45,290 bases of DNA from positions 1 to 45,290 of the forward strand of contig JAICLZ010000033.1 of NCBI GenBank assembly GCA_025929535.1, written 5' to 3'. Made by a program: the position numbers and the translations under genes. The notes beneath the pieces were generated by a model. That model saw nothing but the letters and a program-made list of their open reading frames with translations. It did no database searches and was not told the DNA's origin. Numbering within the stretch: the stretch's first letter is position 1; each line of letters begins with the position of its first letter. The DNA comes from Gemmatimonadaceae bacterium. GTDB lineage: Bacteria; Gemmatimonadota; Gemmatimonadetes; Gemmatimonadales; Gemmatimonadaceae. Shown here in pieces: positions 1 to 6,838 of the stretch.

Positions 1-979
1 CGTCCTTCTCGATGTGCTTGCGGTACTCGTCGAGTGTGGTCGCGCCCACCACGCGCAGCTCGCCGCGCGCGAGCATCGGCTTGAGCATGTTCCCGGCGTC
101 CATCGATCCTTCGGCCGCACCCGCGCCCACCAGCGTGTGCATCTCGTCGATGAAGACGATGAACTTTCCCTGGCTCGAGGTGATCTCCTGGAGCAGCGAC
201 TTGAGCCGCTCCTCGAACTCGCCGCGGAACTTGGCGCCCGCGATCAGAGCGGCCAGATCGAGCGCGACGAGCTGCTTGTCGCGGAGCGACTCGGGCACAT
301 CGCCGTTCACGATGCGCTGTGCGAGCCCCTCGACGATCGCGGTCTTGCCGACCCCCGGCTCACCGATCAGCACCGGATTGTTCTTGGTCCGGCGCGAGAG
401 CACCTGAATGACGCGACGGATCTCCTCGTCGCGGCCGATCACCGGATCGAGCTTGCCTGCGCGCGCAGCCGCGGTGAGATCGCGCGTGTACTTCTCCACG
501 GCCTGGTATTGATTCTCGGGCGTCTGGTCCGTCACGCGGTGCGAGCCGCGCACGCTCTGCAGCGCCTCGAGCAGCGAGGAGCGCGTGACACCGAGCTCTT
601 CCAGAACGGCCTTCGATTCCGTTCCGCGCGTATCGGACAGCGCGAGCAGCAGGTGCTCGGTGGACACGAAGGCATCCTTGAGCTTCCGCGCTTCGTCGTC
701 CGCCGAGTCCAGCACCTTGTTCAGCTCACGCGAGATGCTCGGCTGCGCGCCGGACTGTTTGGGGTAGCGCGCGACCTCCTGATCGATGCGCGCGCGCAGC
801 CGCCCGGTATCGACGCCGAGCTTGTGCAGCAACGGCACAACGATGCTCTCGGTCTGGCCGAGCAGGGCGAGCAGCAGGTGTCCGTCATAGACGAGCGGAT
901 TTCCGTTCTGACGCGCGAGGGAAATGCTCTCGTTCAGCGCCTCTGCCGCTTTGACGGTGAGACGATCGGCATTCAACAT
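1..979 (-). CDS. clpB: ATP-dependent chaperone ClpB, N-terminal part (gene runs off the window)
   Basis: This is the first 326 residues of a ClpB-type AAA+ disaggregase, which works with DnaK to dissolve protein aggregates in the cytoplasm. The start ATG is at 979 ([15 protein letters not shown]). The N-terminal Clp repeat domain covers about residues 1-150. The first nucleotide-binding domain follows, with Walker [11 protein letters not shown] and Walker B-like [20 protein letters not shown]. The order of N-domain, short linker and NBD1, and the wording of these motifs, fit ClpB better than ClpA or ClpC. The middle coiled coil and NBD2 lie outside the window. A promoter with an inverted repeat lies just upstream. 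The gene diverges from the small lipoprotein gene at 1194. I am very sure of the family. Confidence 0.96.
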   Translation of the reverse strand, partial: MLNADRLTVKAAEALNESISLARQNGNPLVYDGHLLLALLGQTESIVVPLLHKLGVDTGRLRARIDQEVARYPKQSGAQPSISRELNKVLDSADDEARKLKDAFVSTEHLLLALSDTRGTESKAVLEELGVTRSSLLEALQSVRGSHRVTDQTPENQYQAVEKYTRDLTAAARAGKLDPVIGRDEEIRRVIQVLSRRTKNNPVLIGEPGVGKTAIVEGLAQRIVNGDVPESLRDKQLVALDLAALIAGAKFRGEFEERLKSLLQEITSSQGKFIVFIDEMHTLVGAGAAEGSMDAGNMLKPMLARGELRVVGATTLDEYRKHIEKD

Positions 980-1004
980 TCGGTCGGCCTATGTGCTAAG
1001 GTAC

Positions 1005-1044
1005 ATTATCAGTGTTAATCTAACTCTTTGCTAAAGCTTAGATT
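1005..1044 (-). promoter_or_regulatory. Candidate clpB promoter with an inverted-repeat operator
   Basis: Reading the minus strand, GATAAT (1005-1010) resembles a -10 box. TTAGCA (1029-1034), 18 bases upstream, matches the -35 consensus at 4 of 6 positions. The predicted RNA start is about 20 bases before the clpB ATG. A perfect 7-bp inverted repeat, AATCTAA (1017-1023) and TTAGATT (1038-1044), flanks the -35 box, as expected of a repressor operator. It is neither a CIRCE nor a HAIR element. The promoter assignment is inference from sequence alone. Confidence 0.4.
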
Positions 1045-1157
1045 GCAAGTCCAATACCTATGCTTAATGCCGAATCGGCAGTCTCGGTTCTCATCTGCTG
1101 GCGGTATGCTGTCGGGAAACGCGATTTTTGTCCACAATGCGTCCACACGGCGCGGCG

Positions 1158-1186
1158 TTGACCTTCCCGCGCGCCGTCCCTAGCCT
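1158..1186 (+). promoter_or_regulatory. Promoter of the small lipoprotein gene, probably leaderless
   Basis: TTGACC (1158-1163) and TAGCCT (1181-1186) are separated by 17 bases. Only 7 bases lie between the -10 box and the ATG at 1194, so transcription should begin at or next to the start codon. There is no Shine-Dalgarno sequence. This placement rules out the in-frame ATGs at 1128 and 1137, which lie upstream of the promoter. Confidence 0.5.
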
Positions 1187-1193
1187 TGCCCGC

Positions 1194-1568
1194 ATGATAC
1201 GCACCCGATTGGCACTGAGTGTCACCCTCATCTGTGTTCTCGCGGGCGGCTGCCGGAGGAGCCACGCGCCCCGCCTCGGAATGACCGATTCGACGTTCGT
1301 CGGCGCACTGCGCGAGCTTCGGCGCGTGCAGGGTGACAGCTCGCTCGACGTCACCATGAAGGACTCCAGTCGGCGAATGGTCCTCAGGCGCTACAACGTG
1401 ACGAGCGCACAGCTGGAGCACGCCGCGCGCGTGCTCGCGGAATCGCCCGCGCACGCGAGTGATCTCTGGCGGCAAATCGAGAGCGCCGCCCGGCCCGCGG
1501 TGGCCAAGGCGACCGCGCCCATTCCCGGGCCACCGCCATCGAACAATCACCCGGTGCCGCGGCCGTAG
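1194..1568 (+). CDS. Small lipoprotein, DUF4296-like
   Basis: A 124-residue protein starting at the ATG at 1194 (MIRTRLALSVTLICVLAGGC). The N-terminus is a lipoprotein signal: charged start, hydrophobic stretch and the lipobox LAGGC, so the mature protein should be lipid-anchored in the envelope. The middle has a helical pattern, RRYNVTSAQLEHAARVLAES followed by a DLWRQIE segment. It resembles the small DUF4296 lipoproteins of Bacteroidota, in which a conserved K/R-Y-x-I-S-x-x-Q-F segment precedes a helix. The tail is rich in proline and alanine. Its function is unknown. It stands alone on the plus strand and converges on the minus-strand gene at 1661, with a long palindrome between them. Confidence 0.7.
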   Translation: MIRTRLALSVTLICVLAGGCRRSHAPRLGMTDSTFVGALRELRRVQGDSSLDVTMKDSSRRMVLRRYNVTSAQLEHAARVLAESPAHASDLWRQIESAARPAVAKATAPIPGPPPSNNHPVPRP

Positions 1569-1580
1569 CTGCGAGCGCGC

Positions 1581-1629
1581 GAAGCGCGAATGCGCGATGA
1601 CGGCAGGCGTCATCGCGCATTCGCATTTC
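1581..1629. terminator. Long palindrome between convergent genes: terminator or REP-like element
   Basis: A perfect 17-bp stem, GCGAATGCGCGATGACG (1586-1602), pairs with its reverse complement at 1608-1624 around the 5-base loop GCAGG. After one mismatch the stem continues 4 bp outward (GAAG 1581-1584 with TTTC 1626-1629, one pair being a wobble). It sits in the 92-bp gap between two convergent genes and has no clear U-tract on either side. It could be a two-way terminator or one copy of a dispersed palindromic repeat. Two perfect 11-bp copies (ACCTGCACCTC, 1641-1651 and 1652-1662) follow. Confidence 0.6.
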
Positions 1630-1660
1630 ACCCGCACTTCACCTGCACCTCACCTGCACC

Positions 1661-2119
1661 TCACTTGATCACGATCATTTTCTTGGCTACGGCGCGCCCC
1701 TCGACCTCGATCCGGTAGAGATAGACCCCGGACGAGATCTCCTGCGAGCTGTTCAGATAGTTGCCATCCCAGAAGGCGGCGTAGCTGCCACAGTGGAGCT
1801 GAAGATTCACGACCGCCTGTCCGGTCGCACCGTCTCCACCCAGGAGAACGGGAATGGCCACGAGCTGCGCGAGCACGTTGTAGATCCTGAGCGTAACGTG
1901 GTAGTTGCGCCCTGCGTCGGAGCACGCCGGAGGATCTCCAAGGGTGAACGGTATCGTCGTGGCCGGGTTGAAGGGGTTGGGGTAATTCTGACCTAACTCG
2001 AACCCGGGGCTGCGCTCGGGAGGAGGCTTTTTCGCAGAGCTATCCTGCGCCGCCCCCGTGGTCGGCACGAGCGCGCCAAGGGCAAGCACGAATAGCAGTG
2101 CGGCCCAGCGGTGCTTCAT
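1661..2119 (-). CDS. Secreted protein with a T9SS/FlgD-like C-terminal domain
   Basis: A 152-residue exported protein. Residues 1-24 form a signal peptide ending in TTGAA, followed by a short Lys/Pro linker. The rest is one FlgD-Ig/T9SS type A-like beta-sandwich: the hallmark LGQNYPNPFNPATTIPF starts the domain, LRIYNVLAQLVAIPV is a central strand, and SGVYLYRIEVEGRAVAKKMI ends it. In Bacteroidota such domains direct proteins through the type IX system, while in other phyla they are carried by many secreted proteins of unknown fate. Here the domain is almost the whole mature protein, with no cargo in front. A good ribosome site (GGAGAAGG) precedes the ATG at 2119. The role is unknown. Confidence 0.8.
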   Translation of the reverse strand: MKHRWAALLFVLALGALVPTTGAAQDSSAKKPPPERSPGFELGQNYPNPFNPATTIPFTLGDPPACSDAGRNYHVTLRIYNVLAQLVAIPVLLGGDGATGQAVVNLQLHCGSYAAFWDGNYLNSSQEISSGVYLYRIEVEGRAVAKKMIVIK

Positions 2120-2194
2120 GTGCCTTCTCCATGCGGACGAATGACGGCGCTACACGCTCTCCTTCCAGGGGATGCTAATCGACGAACCGACGCG

Positions 2195-2223
2195 AACTTA
2201 GACATGCGCCGGAGGGGTGTCAA
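2195..2223 (-). promoter_or_regulatory. Promoter of the secreted C-terminal-domain protein gene
   Basis: On the minus strand, a perfect consensus -35 TTGACA (2218-2223) is followed after 17 bases by TAAGTT (2195-2200). The leader to the ATG at 2119 is about 70 bases. The -10 box fits the TAnnTT pattern shared by several other promoters in this window. Confidence 0.55.
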
Positions 2224-2241
2224 GCAATTTTGAGGGTGCGT

Positions 2242-3006
2242 TCACCGCGCGACCAGCGCGCCCTGCTCCCACGCATCGAACGCGCGAAGTGGGCGACCGT
2301 CGGCCAGATGCTGCTGAAGGAACTCGCGCAGGAGGCGCTGGTGCGCCCTGGTTGCCCGTGGATCGCTCTGGGCGAGCCGTCCGCCCTGGGCCCACTCCCC
2401 GATCGCGCGGCGCGCCTCGAGCGGCAGCCGGCGCCCACCGGGATAGAGCCGCGCGCATCGCTCGCAGAGCACCCCGCCGGCCGTGTGGCTGAAGGGGAGC
2501 TCGCCCGCGATGTCGATCGGAGCGTGACAGGCCGCGCAGCTGTCGATCGTGGGCGCGAATCCGAGCTCCGCCACCAGGCGCCATGCTCCGGAGAGCGTCG
2601 CCTCGGATGCCTCCTCGTCCTGCGCCGCCGCCAGGCGGTCAAGTGCATCCGCGAGCACGTCGAAGAGTGCGACCGACACGTCGTCCGCGCCGCTGAAGCG
2701 CAGCACCAGCTCGGCGAGCGCCGACGCGCCCGCGAAGCGACCCATGTCCTCGCCCAACTCCGATCGCGATCGCGTGACATCGAACGCCGAGAGCGTCTGC
2801 AGATCGCGGCCATCCTTCAGGTGCAGCTGCGCCGCGCCCTCGGCGAACAAGTCGAGCGCGCTCCCGAAGCGGCTCTTCGAGCGCCGTGCGCCGCGCGCGA
2901 GCGCCGACTGCAATCCCGCGTCGCGCGTCGCGAGACGCAGGATGCGGGAGGTCTCCGAATAATCGAAGACATGCAGCACGATGGCGTCCGTCTCGACGAG
3001 AGGCAT
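2242..3006 (-). CDS. recO: DNA repair protein RecO
   Basis: RecO binds single-stranded DNA and, with RecF and RecR, loads RecA at gaps; it also anneals strands. The 254-residue length is typical. The N-terminal OB-fold begins with the family pattern LVETDAIVLHVFDYSETSRI and continues with GLQSALARGARRSKSRFGSA. The C-terminal helical domain carries a zinc site made of C157, C160, C181 and C184. The ATG at 3006 is supported by a -10 box ending 6 bases upstream, which suggests a leaderless message. The gene follows the B12 uptake operon on the same strand but appears to have its own promoter. Confidence 0.95.
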   Translation of the reverse strand: MPLVETDAIVLHVFDYSETSRILRLATRDAGLQSALARGARRSKSRFGSALDLFAEGAAQLHLKDGRDLQTLSAFDVTRSRSELGEDMGRFAGASALAELVLRFSGADDVSVALFDVLADALDRLAAAQDEEASEATLSGAWRLVAELGFAPTIDSCAACHAPIDIAGELPFSHTAGGVLCERCARLYPGGRRLPLEARRAIGEWAQGGRLAQSDPRATRAHQRLLREFLQQHLADGRPLRAFDAWEQGALVAR

Positions 3007-3012
3007 ACGGGA

Positions 3013-3018
3013 AAGTTA
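3013..3018 (-). promoter_or_regulatory. Putative -10 box of recO, leaderless arrangement
   Basis: TAACTT on the minus strand is followed by six bases and then the recO ATG. The same TAACTTTC string precedes the FmdB-like gene start at 28163. I see no convincing -35 box here; the 12-bp repeat array occupies that position. This may mean the promoter depends on an activator, or that recO is mainly read through from the B12 operon. Confidence 0.35.
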
Positions 3019-3033
3019 CCCCGCTCGCCCCGA

Positions 3034-3093
3034 TTCGAGCTATTTCCCGTGCGACTTGCCGCGCGACCTCCCGCGCTATCTCCCGCGCTATCT
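3034..3093. repeat. Five degenerate 12-bp tandem repeats at the btuB end and recO promoter
   Basis: Five consecutive 12-base units lie at 3034-3045, 3046-3057, 3058-3069, 3070-3081 and 3082-3093. The last two are identical (CCCGCGCTATCT), the third is GCCGCGCGACCT, the second is CCCGTGCGACTT, and the first is the most diverged. The array overlaps the stop codon of the TonB-dependent receptor gene (3088-3090) and fills the space upstream of the recO -10 box. It could be a protein-binding array or replication-slippage debris. Confidence 0.6.
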
Positions 3094-5061
3094 CGCGACG
3101 CCGATTCTCGCTCCCACGAGAATGGTCCGGCGCGGCGACGCGAAGCCGAAGATCTGCTGATACGAGCGATCGAACAGATTCTCCACTCGCGCGGTGAGCA
3201 CGAGCTCGGGTGACGCGGACGCGCTCCGCCGCAGGATTCCAAGCTCGCCCGCAAGCGCGACTACCGTGTACGACGGGAGTGTGACCGCTTTCGGAACGAA
3301 CGTGACGTCGTCGGAGAAATCCCTGTCATCGCGATCACCAACGGCTGCGACCTCCAGGTGCAGCGAGGTCTCCGGTCGCCGGAACGCGTACGAGGCCGTT
3401 GCCGACGCGAGATTCGCGGGCCGTCGCAGCAGCCGCTCCCCCTGAACGAAGCTCGCGGTGGCGGCGCTGTCGATTCCGGCGTTCGTCACCCGTGTCTTCG
3501 CGTACGTGTACGACGCGGAAATCGTCAGCGGCGTGATCGGCGACATGCGCAGCGTCACCTCCACACCGTCCGACGTTGCCGCGGCGAGATTGTAGTAGTT
3601 GGCCGCGCCCGGGGCCACGAGTCCGTTGTACTGGATCATGTCGCGAAAGCGCTGGTTGAAATACGTGGCGCCGATCGAGGCCCGCCCGCGCACGAGCTCC
3701 CGCTCGGCCCCCGCCTCCCAGCTCCGCGAGCGCTCGGGGCGGAGGTCCGGATTGCCCACGTCGAACGGCTGTGTCGAGGAGCTCTCCTCGAAGGTGGGCT
3801 CGCGAAACGCGGAGCCGATCGCCGCATGTACGCGCACGCCGCCGGGAAGCTCGTACGCGGCCCCCGCGCGATAGCTGCTGAAATTGCCGAAGGTGCTGTT
3901 GTGATCGAGGCGAATGCCCCCCGTGTACGAGAGCGTTCCGAACGACGTGCCCGCGATCTGCGCGTAGCCTGCACCGATGTCGCGCTGCCGGGCGCCGCTC
4001 CCGCTCGCACGGTGATGCTGCGTCTCGTACGAGCCGCCACCGGAGGCGACGATGTTCGGCGCGAGCGAGAAGTTCAGCCGCGCATCCGCGGAGCGGCGGT
4101 AGAGTCGCGTGCGAATGTCGTAGGGAAAGTCCGTGTCGTTCGGAGCATCCGGCCGGTCCTCGGAGCGAGCATCCGCATCCGTAGCCGCGAGCGACACGTG
4201 CGCCTCGAGGCGGCTCGTGAGAAAGCGCCCGGCATCGAGCGAGCCGATCAGCCGGCGCTCGGTGTGCGTCTGGTTGCTGTCGTTCGGCACGCCGTTGGAG
4301 TTGGTGGCGATGTGCGCGCCCGCGTCGATGTAGCGGAGGTCGAGCGCGATGGCGGAGCCTTTGTCCGGCGTGACGCGCAGGCCGCCACTATAGGTTCCGT
4401 TGCGCGCGGCGCTGTTCACGCGATAGATCCCGTCCGTGTTGTGCTGCGCCGCGGAGAGCGAGTAGCCAACCTTCTCGTCGCCGCCGCGGGCGGATACTGC
4501 TCCTTCGCGCGTGCCGTACGTGCCGCCCCGCGCCCATGCGTCGAGCCGGAGCGGGCCGCTTCCCTTTCGCGTGAAGATCTGGATCACGCCGGTCACCGCG
4601 TTGGCGCCGTACAGCACGCTCGCGGGGCCACGCACGATCTCGATGCGATCGATGTTGTCCGTGGTGAGATTGGCGAGATCGATCGCACCGCCGGGATCGT
4701 TCACGACCACGCCGTCCACGAGTACCTGCGTGTAGTTGCTTTGCCCGCCGCGCAGAAAGAGAGACGTTTGCTGCCCGAACGAGCCGCCCTGCACAATGCC
4801 CACGCCCGGCGTCTCGCGCAGCGCCTCGAGCACGCTGCTCACGCCGCGCGCGCGAAGATCGTCGCCGCTCACGACGGCCGTGCTGAGCGTGGCGGCGCCG
4901 GCTGCACTGGGAAGCCGAGTGGCGGTGACGACCACGCGCTGCAGTGTGGTGGTGTCGTTCGACGTGGACTGCGCCCGGGCAGCGGACTGGCTGGCGGTGA
5001 GAAGGGCGATGCAGATCGCGCTGTCGCGCGCAAAACGATGAAAGTAGTTCAAGGAGTTCAC
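3088..5061 (-). CDS. btuB: TonB-dependent outer-membrane receptor, BtuB-like (cobalamin)
   Basis: A 657-residue outer-membrane transporter. The GTG start at 5061 forms a GTGA overlap with the stop of the ATPase gene. Residues 1-30 are a signal peptide ending in AARA. A TonB box-like segment follows (TLQRVVVTATR, about residues 39-49), then the plug domain with FLRGGQSNYTQVLVDG and RIEIVRGPASVLYGANAVTG. The rest is a 22-strand-type barrel, with the family ending ENLFDRSYQQIFGFASPRRT near the C-terminus. Cobalamin as the substrate is inferred from the riboswitch and the periplasmic-binding, permease and ATPase genes in the same operon. The open frame continues upstream of 5061, but that part is a shadow of the ATPase gene. 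Confidence 0.9.
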   Translation of the reverse strand: MNSLNYFHRFARDSAICIALLTASQSAARAQSTSNDTTTLQRVVVTATRLPSAAGAATLSTAVVSGDDLRARGVSSVLEALRETPGVGIVQGGSFGQQTSLFLRGGQSNYTQVLVDGVVVNDPGGAIDLANLTTDNIDRIEIVRGPASVLYGANAVTGVIQIFTRKGSGPLRLDAWARGGTYGTREGAVSARGGDEKVGYSLSAAQHNTDGIYRVNSAARNGTYSGGLRVTPDKGSAIALDLRYIDAGAHIATNSNGVPNDSNQTHTERRLIGSLDAGRFLTSRLEAHVSLAATDADARSEDRPDAPNDTDFPYDIRTRLYRRSADARLNFSLAPNIVASGGGSYETQHHRASGSGARQRDIGAGYAQIAGTSFGTLSYTGGIRLDHNSTFGNFSSYRAGAAYELPGGVRVHAAIGSAFREPTFEESSSTQPFDVGNPDLRPERSRSWEAGAERELVRGRASIGATYFNQRFRDMIQYNGLVAPGAANYYNLAAATSDGVEVTLRMSPITPLTISASYTYAKTRVTNAGIDSAATASFVQGERLLRRPANLASATASYAFRRPETSLHLEVAAVGDRDDRDFSDDVTFVPKAVTLPSYTVVALAGELGILRRSASASPELVLTARVENLFDRSYQQIFGFASPRRTILVGARIGVAR

Positions 5062-5864
5062 GGTGATTGCGACGAAGAACGTGAGCCGCGGTTTCTGAGC
5101 GGCAGAAGTGCCGGTGCTCCAACCGCGGGATCGCGAGTGATGAGGAGGGGCCATTCGTACACCTCCTCGAGAACGCTGGCCCGCATGACGTCGGCGGGGG
5201 TGCCTGACGCGGCAACGCGCCCGCGGTGCAGCAACACGATCGTGTCCGCGAAGCGCGCAACGAGATTGAGTTGATGGCTCACGAGCAGCACGGCCATGCC
5301 GTCCCTGGCGAGGCGTGCGAAGAGCTCGAACATCGACATCTCGTGCGCGATGTCGAGGAAGGTCGTCGGCTCGTCGAGCACGAGCGCTTCCCCGCCTTGC
5401 GCGAGTGCGCGCGCGATGCGTACGCGCTGCCACTCGCCGCCGGACAGCTCGTCCGTACTGCGATCGCCGAGCGAGAGAATGCCGGCGCGGTCGAGTGCGC
5501 CCGTGATCGCGACATCGGAGCGCGCCGGCGCGGCGGCCCATGGTCCCTCGTGCGGGTGCCGGCCGAGGGCGACGTACTCCCACACCGGGAGCGGGAAGAC
5601 GAGCGATTCGCGCTGCGACACGACGGCAACCCGGCGCGCGACGGCTCGGCGGTCGAGCTGCGCGAGAGAAGTGCCGTCGATCGTGATGCTCCCGCTGGCC
5701 AACGGCGTGAGCTGCAGCAGCGCCCGCACCAGTGTGCTCTTCCCGCTTCCATTCGGCCCTACCACCGCCGTGATCGCGCCCCGCGGCGCCGAGAACGAGA
5801 CGTCGTCCACCGCTGCGACGGCCGCGCGCGCATAGCGGATGATCGCGCCTTCGAAGCCGATCAC
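5058..5864 (-). CDS. btuD: Cobalamin/iron-chelate ABC transporter, ATP-binding protein
   Basis: A 268-residue ABC ATPase of the BtuD/FecE/FhuC family that powers import through the BtuC-type permease. Walker A is GPNGSGKST (residues 36-44), the Q-loop glutamine is Q84, the signature LSGGE is at 140-144, Walker B LVLDEP is at 161-166, and the switch histidine is H197. I chose GTG at 5864 because it overlaps the permease stop as GTGA and gives the usual family length. The open frame extends to 6311, but that part lies within the permease gene in another frame and carries no family similarity. Confidence 0.93.
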   Translation of the reverse strand: MIGFEGAIIRYARAAVAAVDDVSFSAPRGAITAVVGPNGSGKSTLVRALLQLTPLASGSITIDGTSLAQLDRRAVARRVAVVSQRESLVFPLPVWEYVALGRHPHEGPWAAAPARSDVAITGALDRAGILSLGDRSTDELSGGEWQRVRIARALAQGGEALVLDEPTTFLDIAHEMSMFELFARLARDGMAVLLVSHQLNLVARFADTIVLLHRGRVAASGTPADVMRASVLEEVYEWPLLITRDPAVGAPALLPLRNRGSRSSSQSP

Positions 5865-6838
5865 GACAGCCGCCGCAGCTGCACGAGGAAGAACGGCACG
5901 CCGAGCAGCGCGGTCACCGCACCGAGCGGCAGCTCCGCGGGCGGAGTCGCGAGTCGCGCGACCAGATCCGCCGCGACCACGAGCCCGGCGCCCACGAGCG
6001 CCGCGCCCGCGATCAGCTCGCGATGCCGACGAACGCCGAGCGAGCGTACGAGGTGTGGCACCACGACGCCGACGAAGCCCACGAGCCCCGCAGCCGCAAC
6101 CGTTGCCGCGGAGAGCAGCGCCGCGATGAGAAAGATGCTGCGACTCGAGCGCGCGGCATCGACACCCAGTGCCGCGGCGGATTCCTCGCCGAGCGAGAGG
6201 ATGTCGATGTCGCGCGAGAGCCAGAGCAGCAGTGCGCCCCCGAGCGCGACGTACGCGGCGAGCCAGCTCACGGTGAGCCACGCCGCGTCGGAGACGGAGC
6301 CCATCATCCACCAGAGGGCGTTGCGCACTTCGTTGGGCGGTGCGTTGGAGAGGAGCACCATGATCGCGGCGTTCGCGAACGCGCCGACGATCACGCCGGC
6401 CATGAGCAGCACGCGTGGATCGGCGCGACCGCCGCTCGCGCGTGCGACGAGCAGCGCGACGGCGATCGCGAGCGCCGCACCCGCAAAGGATGCGAGCGGC
6501 AGGATGAAGGGACCCGATGCGCCGAACGCGACGGCCGTGACCGCGCCCACCGCCGCACCGCCCGACACGCCGAGCAGATACGGCTCGGCCAGCGCATTGC
6601 GCAGCGCTCCCTGCAGCGCGGCGCCGGCCATGCCGAGCCCCGCACCAACGAGCAGGGCGAGCGCGGCGCGGGGAAGCCGCAGCGTGCGCACGATGGAGAC
6701 GGTGACGGGATCACCGCGCCCGGCGATCGCATCGAGCACCGCATGCGCCCCGATCGGCACAGCGCCATATGCGACAGCCGCGATCGCGAGCACGAGCACC
6801 ACGAGCGCGACCCCGAGCCAGAGCATCGTCGTTCTCAC
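5861..6838 (-). CDS. btuC: Cobalamin/iron-chelate ABC transporter, FecCD-type permease
   Basis: A 325-residue inner-membrane permease of the BtuC/FecCD family. About ten hydrophobic segments are visible. Family motifs include RLPRAALALLVGAGLGMAGA near residue 60 and PYLLGVSGGAAVGAV. The cytoplasmic coupling region resembles GFVGVVVPHLVRSLG, near residue 260. The GTG at 6838 overlaps the binding-protein stop as GTGA and gives the N-terminus VRTTMLWLG; the ATG at 6826 is an alternative start. It would form a dimer with two copies of the ATPase. Confidence 0.93.
   Translation of the reverse strand: MRTTMLWLGVALVVLVLAIAAVAYGAVPIGAHAVLDAIAGRGDPVTVSIVRTLRLPRAALALLVGAGLGMAGAALQGALRNALAEPYLLGVSGGAAVGAVTAVAFGASGPFILPLASFAGAALAIAVALLVARASGGRADPRVLLMAGVIVGAFANAAIMVLLSNAPPNEVRNALWWMMGSVSDAAWLTVSWLAAYVALGGALLLWLSRDIDILSLGEESAAALGVDAARSSRSIFLIAALLSAATVAAAGLVGFVGVVVPHLVRSLGVRRHRELIAGAALVGAGLVVAADLVARLATPPAELPLGAVTALLGVPFFLVQLRRLS

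Noticed and set aside
990-1034. CIRCE operator upstream of clpB
   Set aside because: TTAGCA strings occur twice on the minus strand but in direct orientation, 35 bases apart, without the TTAGCACTC-N9-GAGTGCTAA layout.
1641-1662. Two 11-bp copies of ACCTGCACCTC as the start of a repeat array
   Set aside because: Only two copies, next to a low-complexity CACCT stretch and overlapping a stop codon. Simple slippage is enough to explain it.
3358-5274. Plus-strand open frame of 638 codons opposite the receptor and ATPase genes
   Set aside because: It is antisense to genes with clear family motifs, is full of Arg and Ala runs typical of the reverse frame of GC-rich genes, and has no recognisable domain. 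The same applies to the other long plus-strand frames at 5226-6986, 7439-9538 and 25882-27966.
5062-5583. N-terminal extension of the TonB-dependent receptor up to 5583
   Set aside because: The extra 174 codons lie wholly inside the ABC ATPase gene in another frame and are Arg-rich shadow sequence. The GTG at 5061 gives a proper signal peptide.
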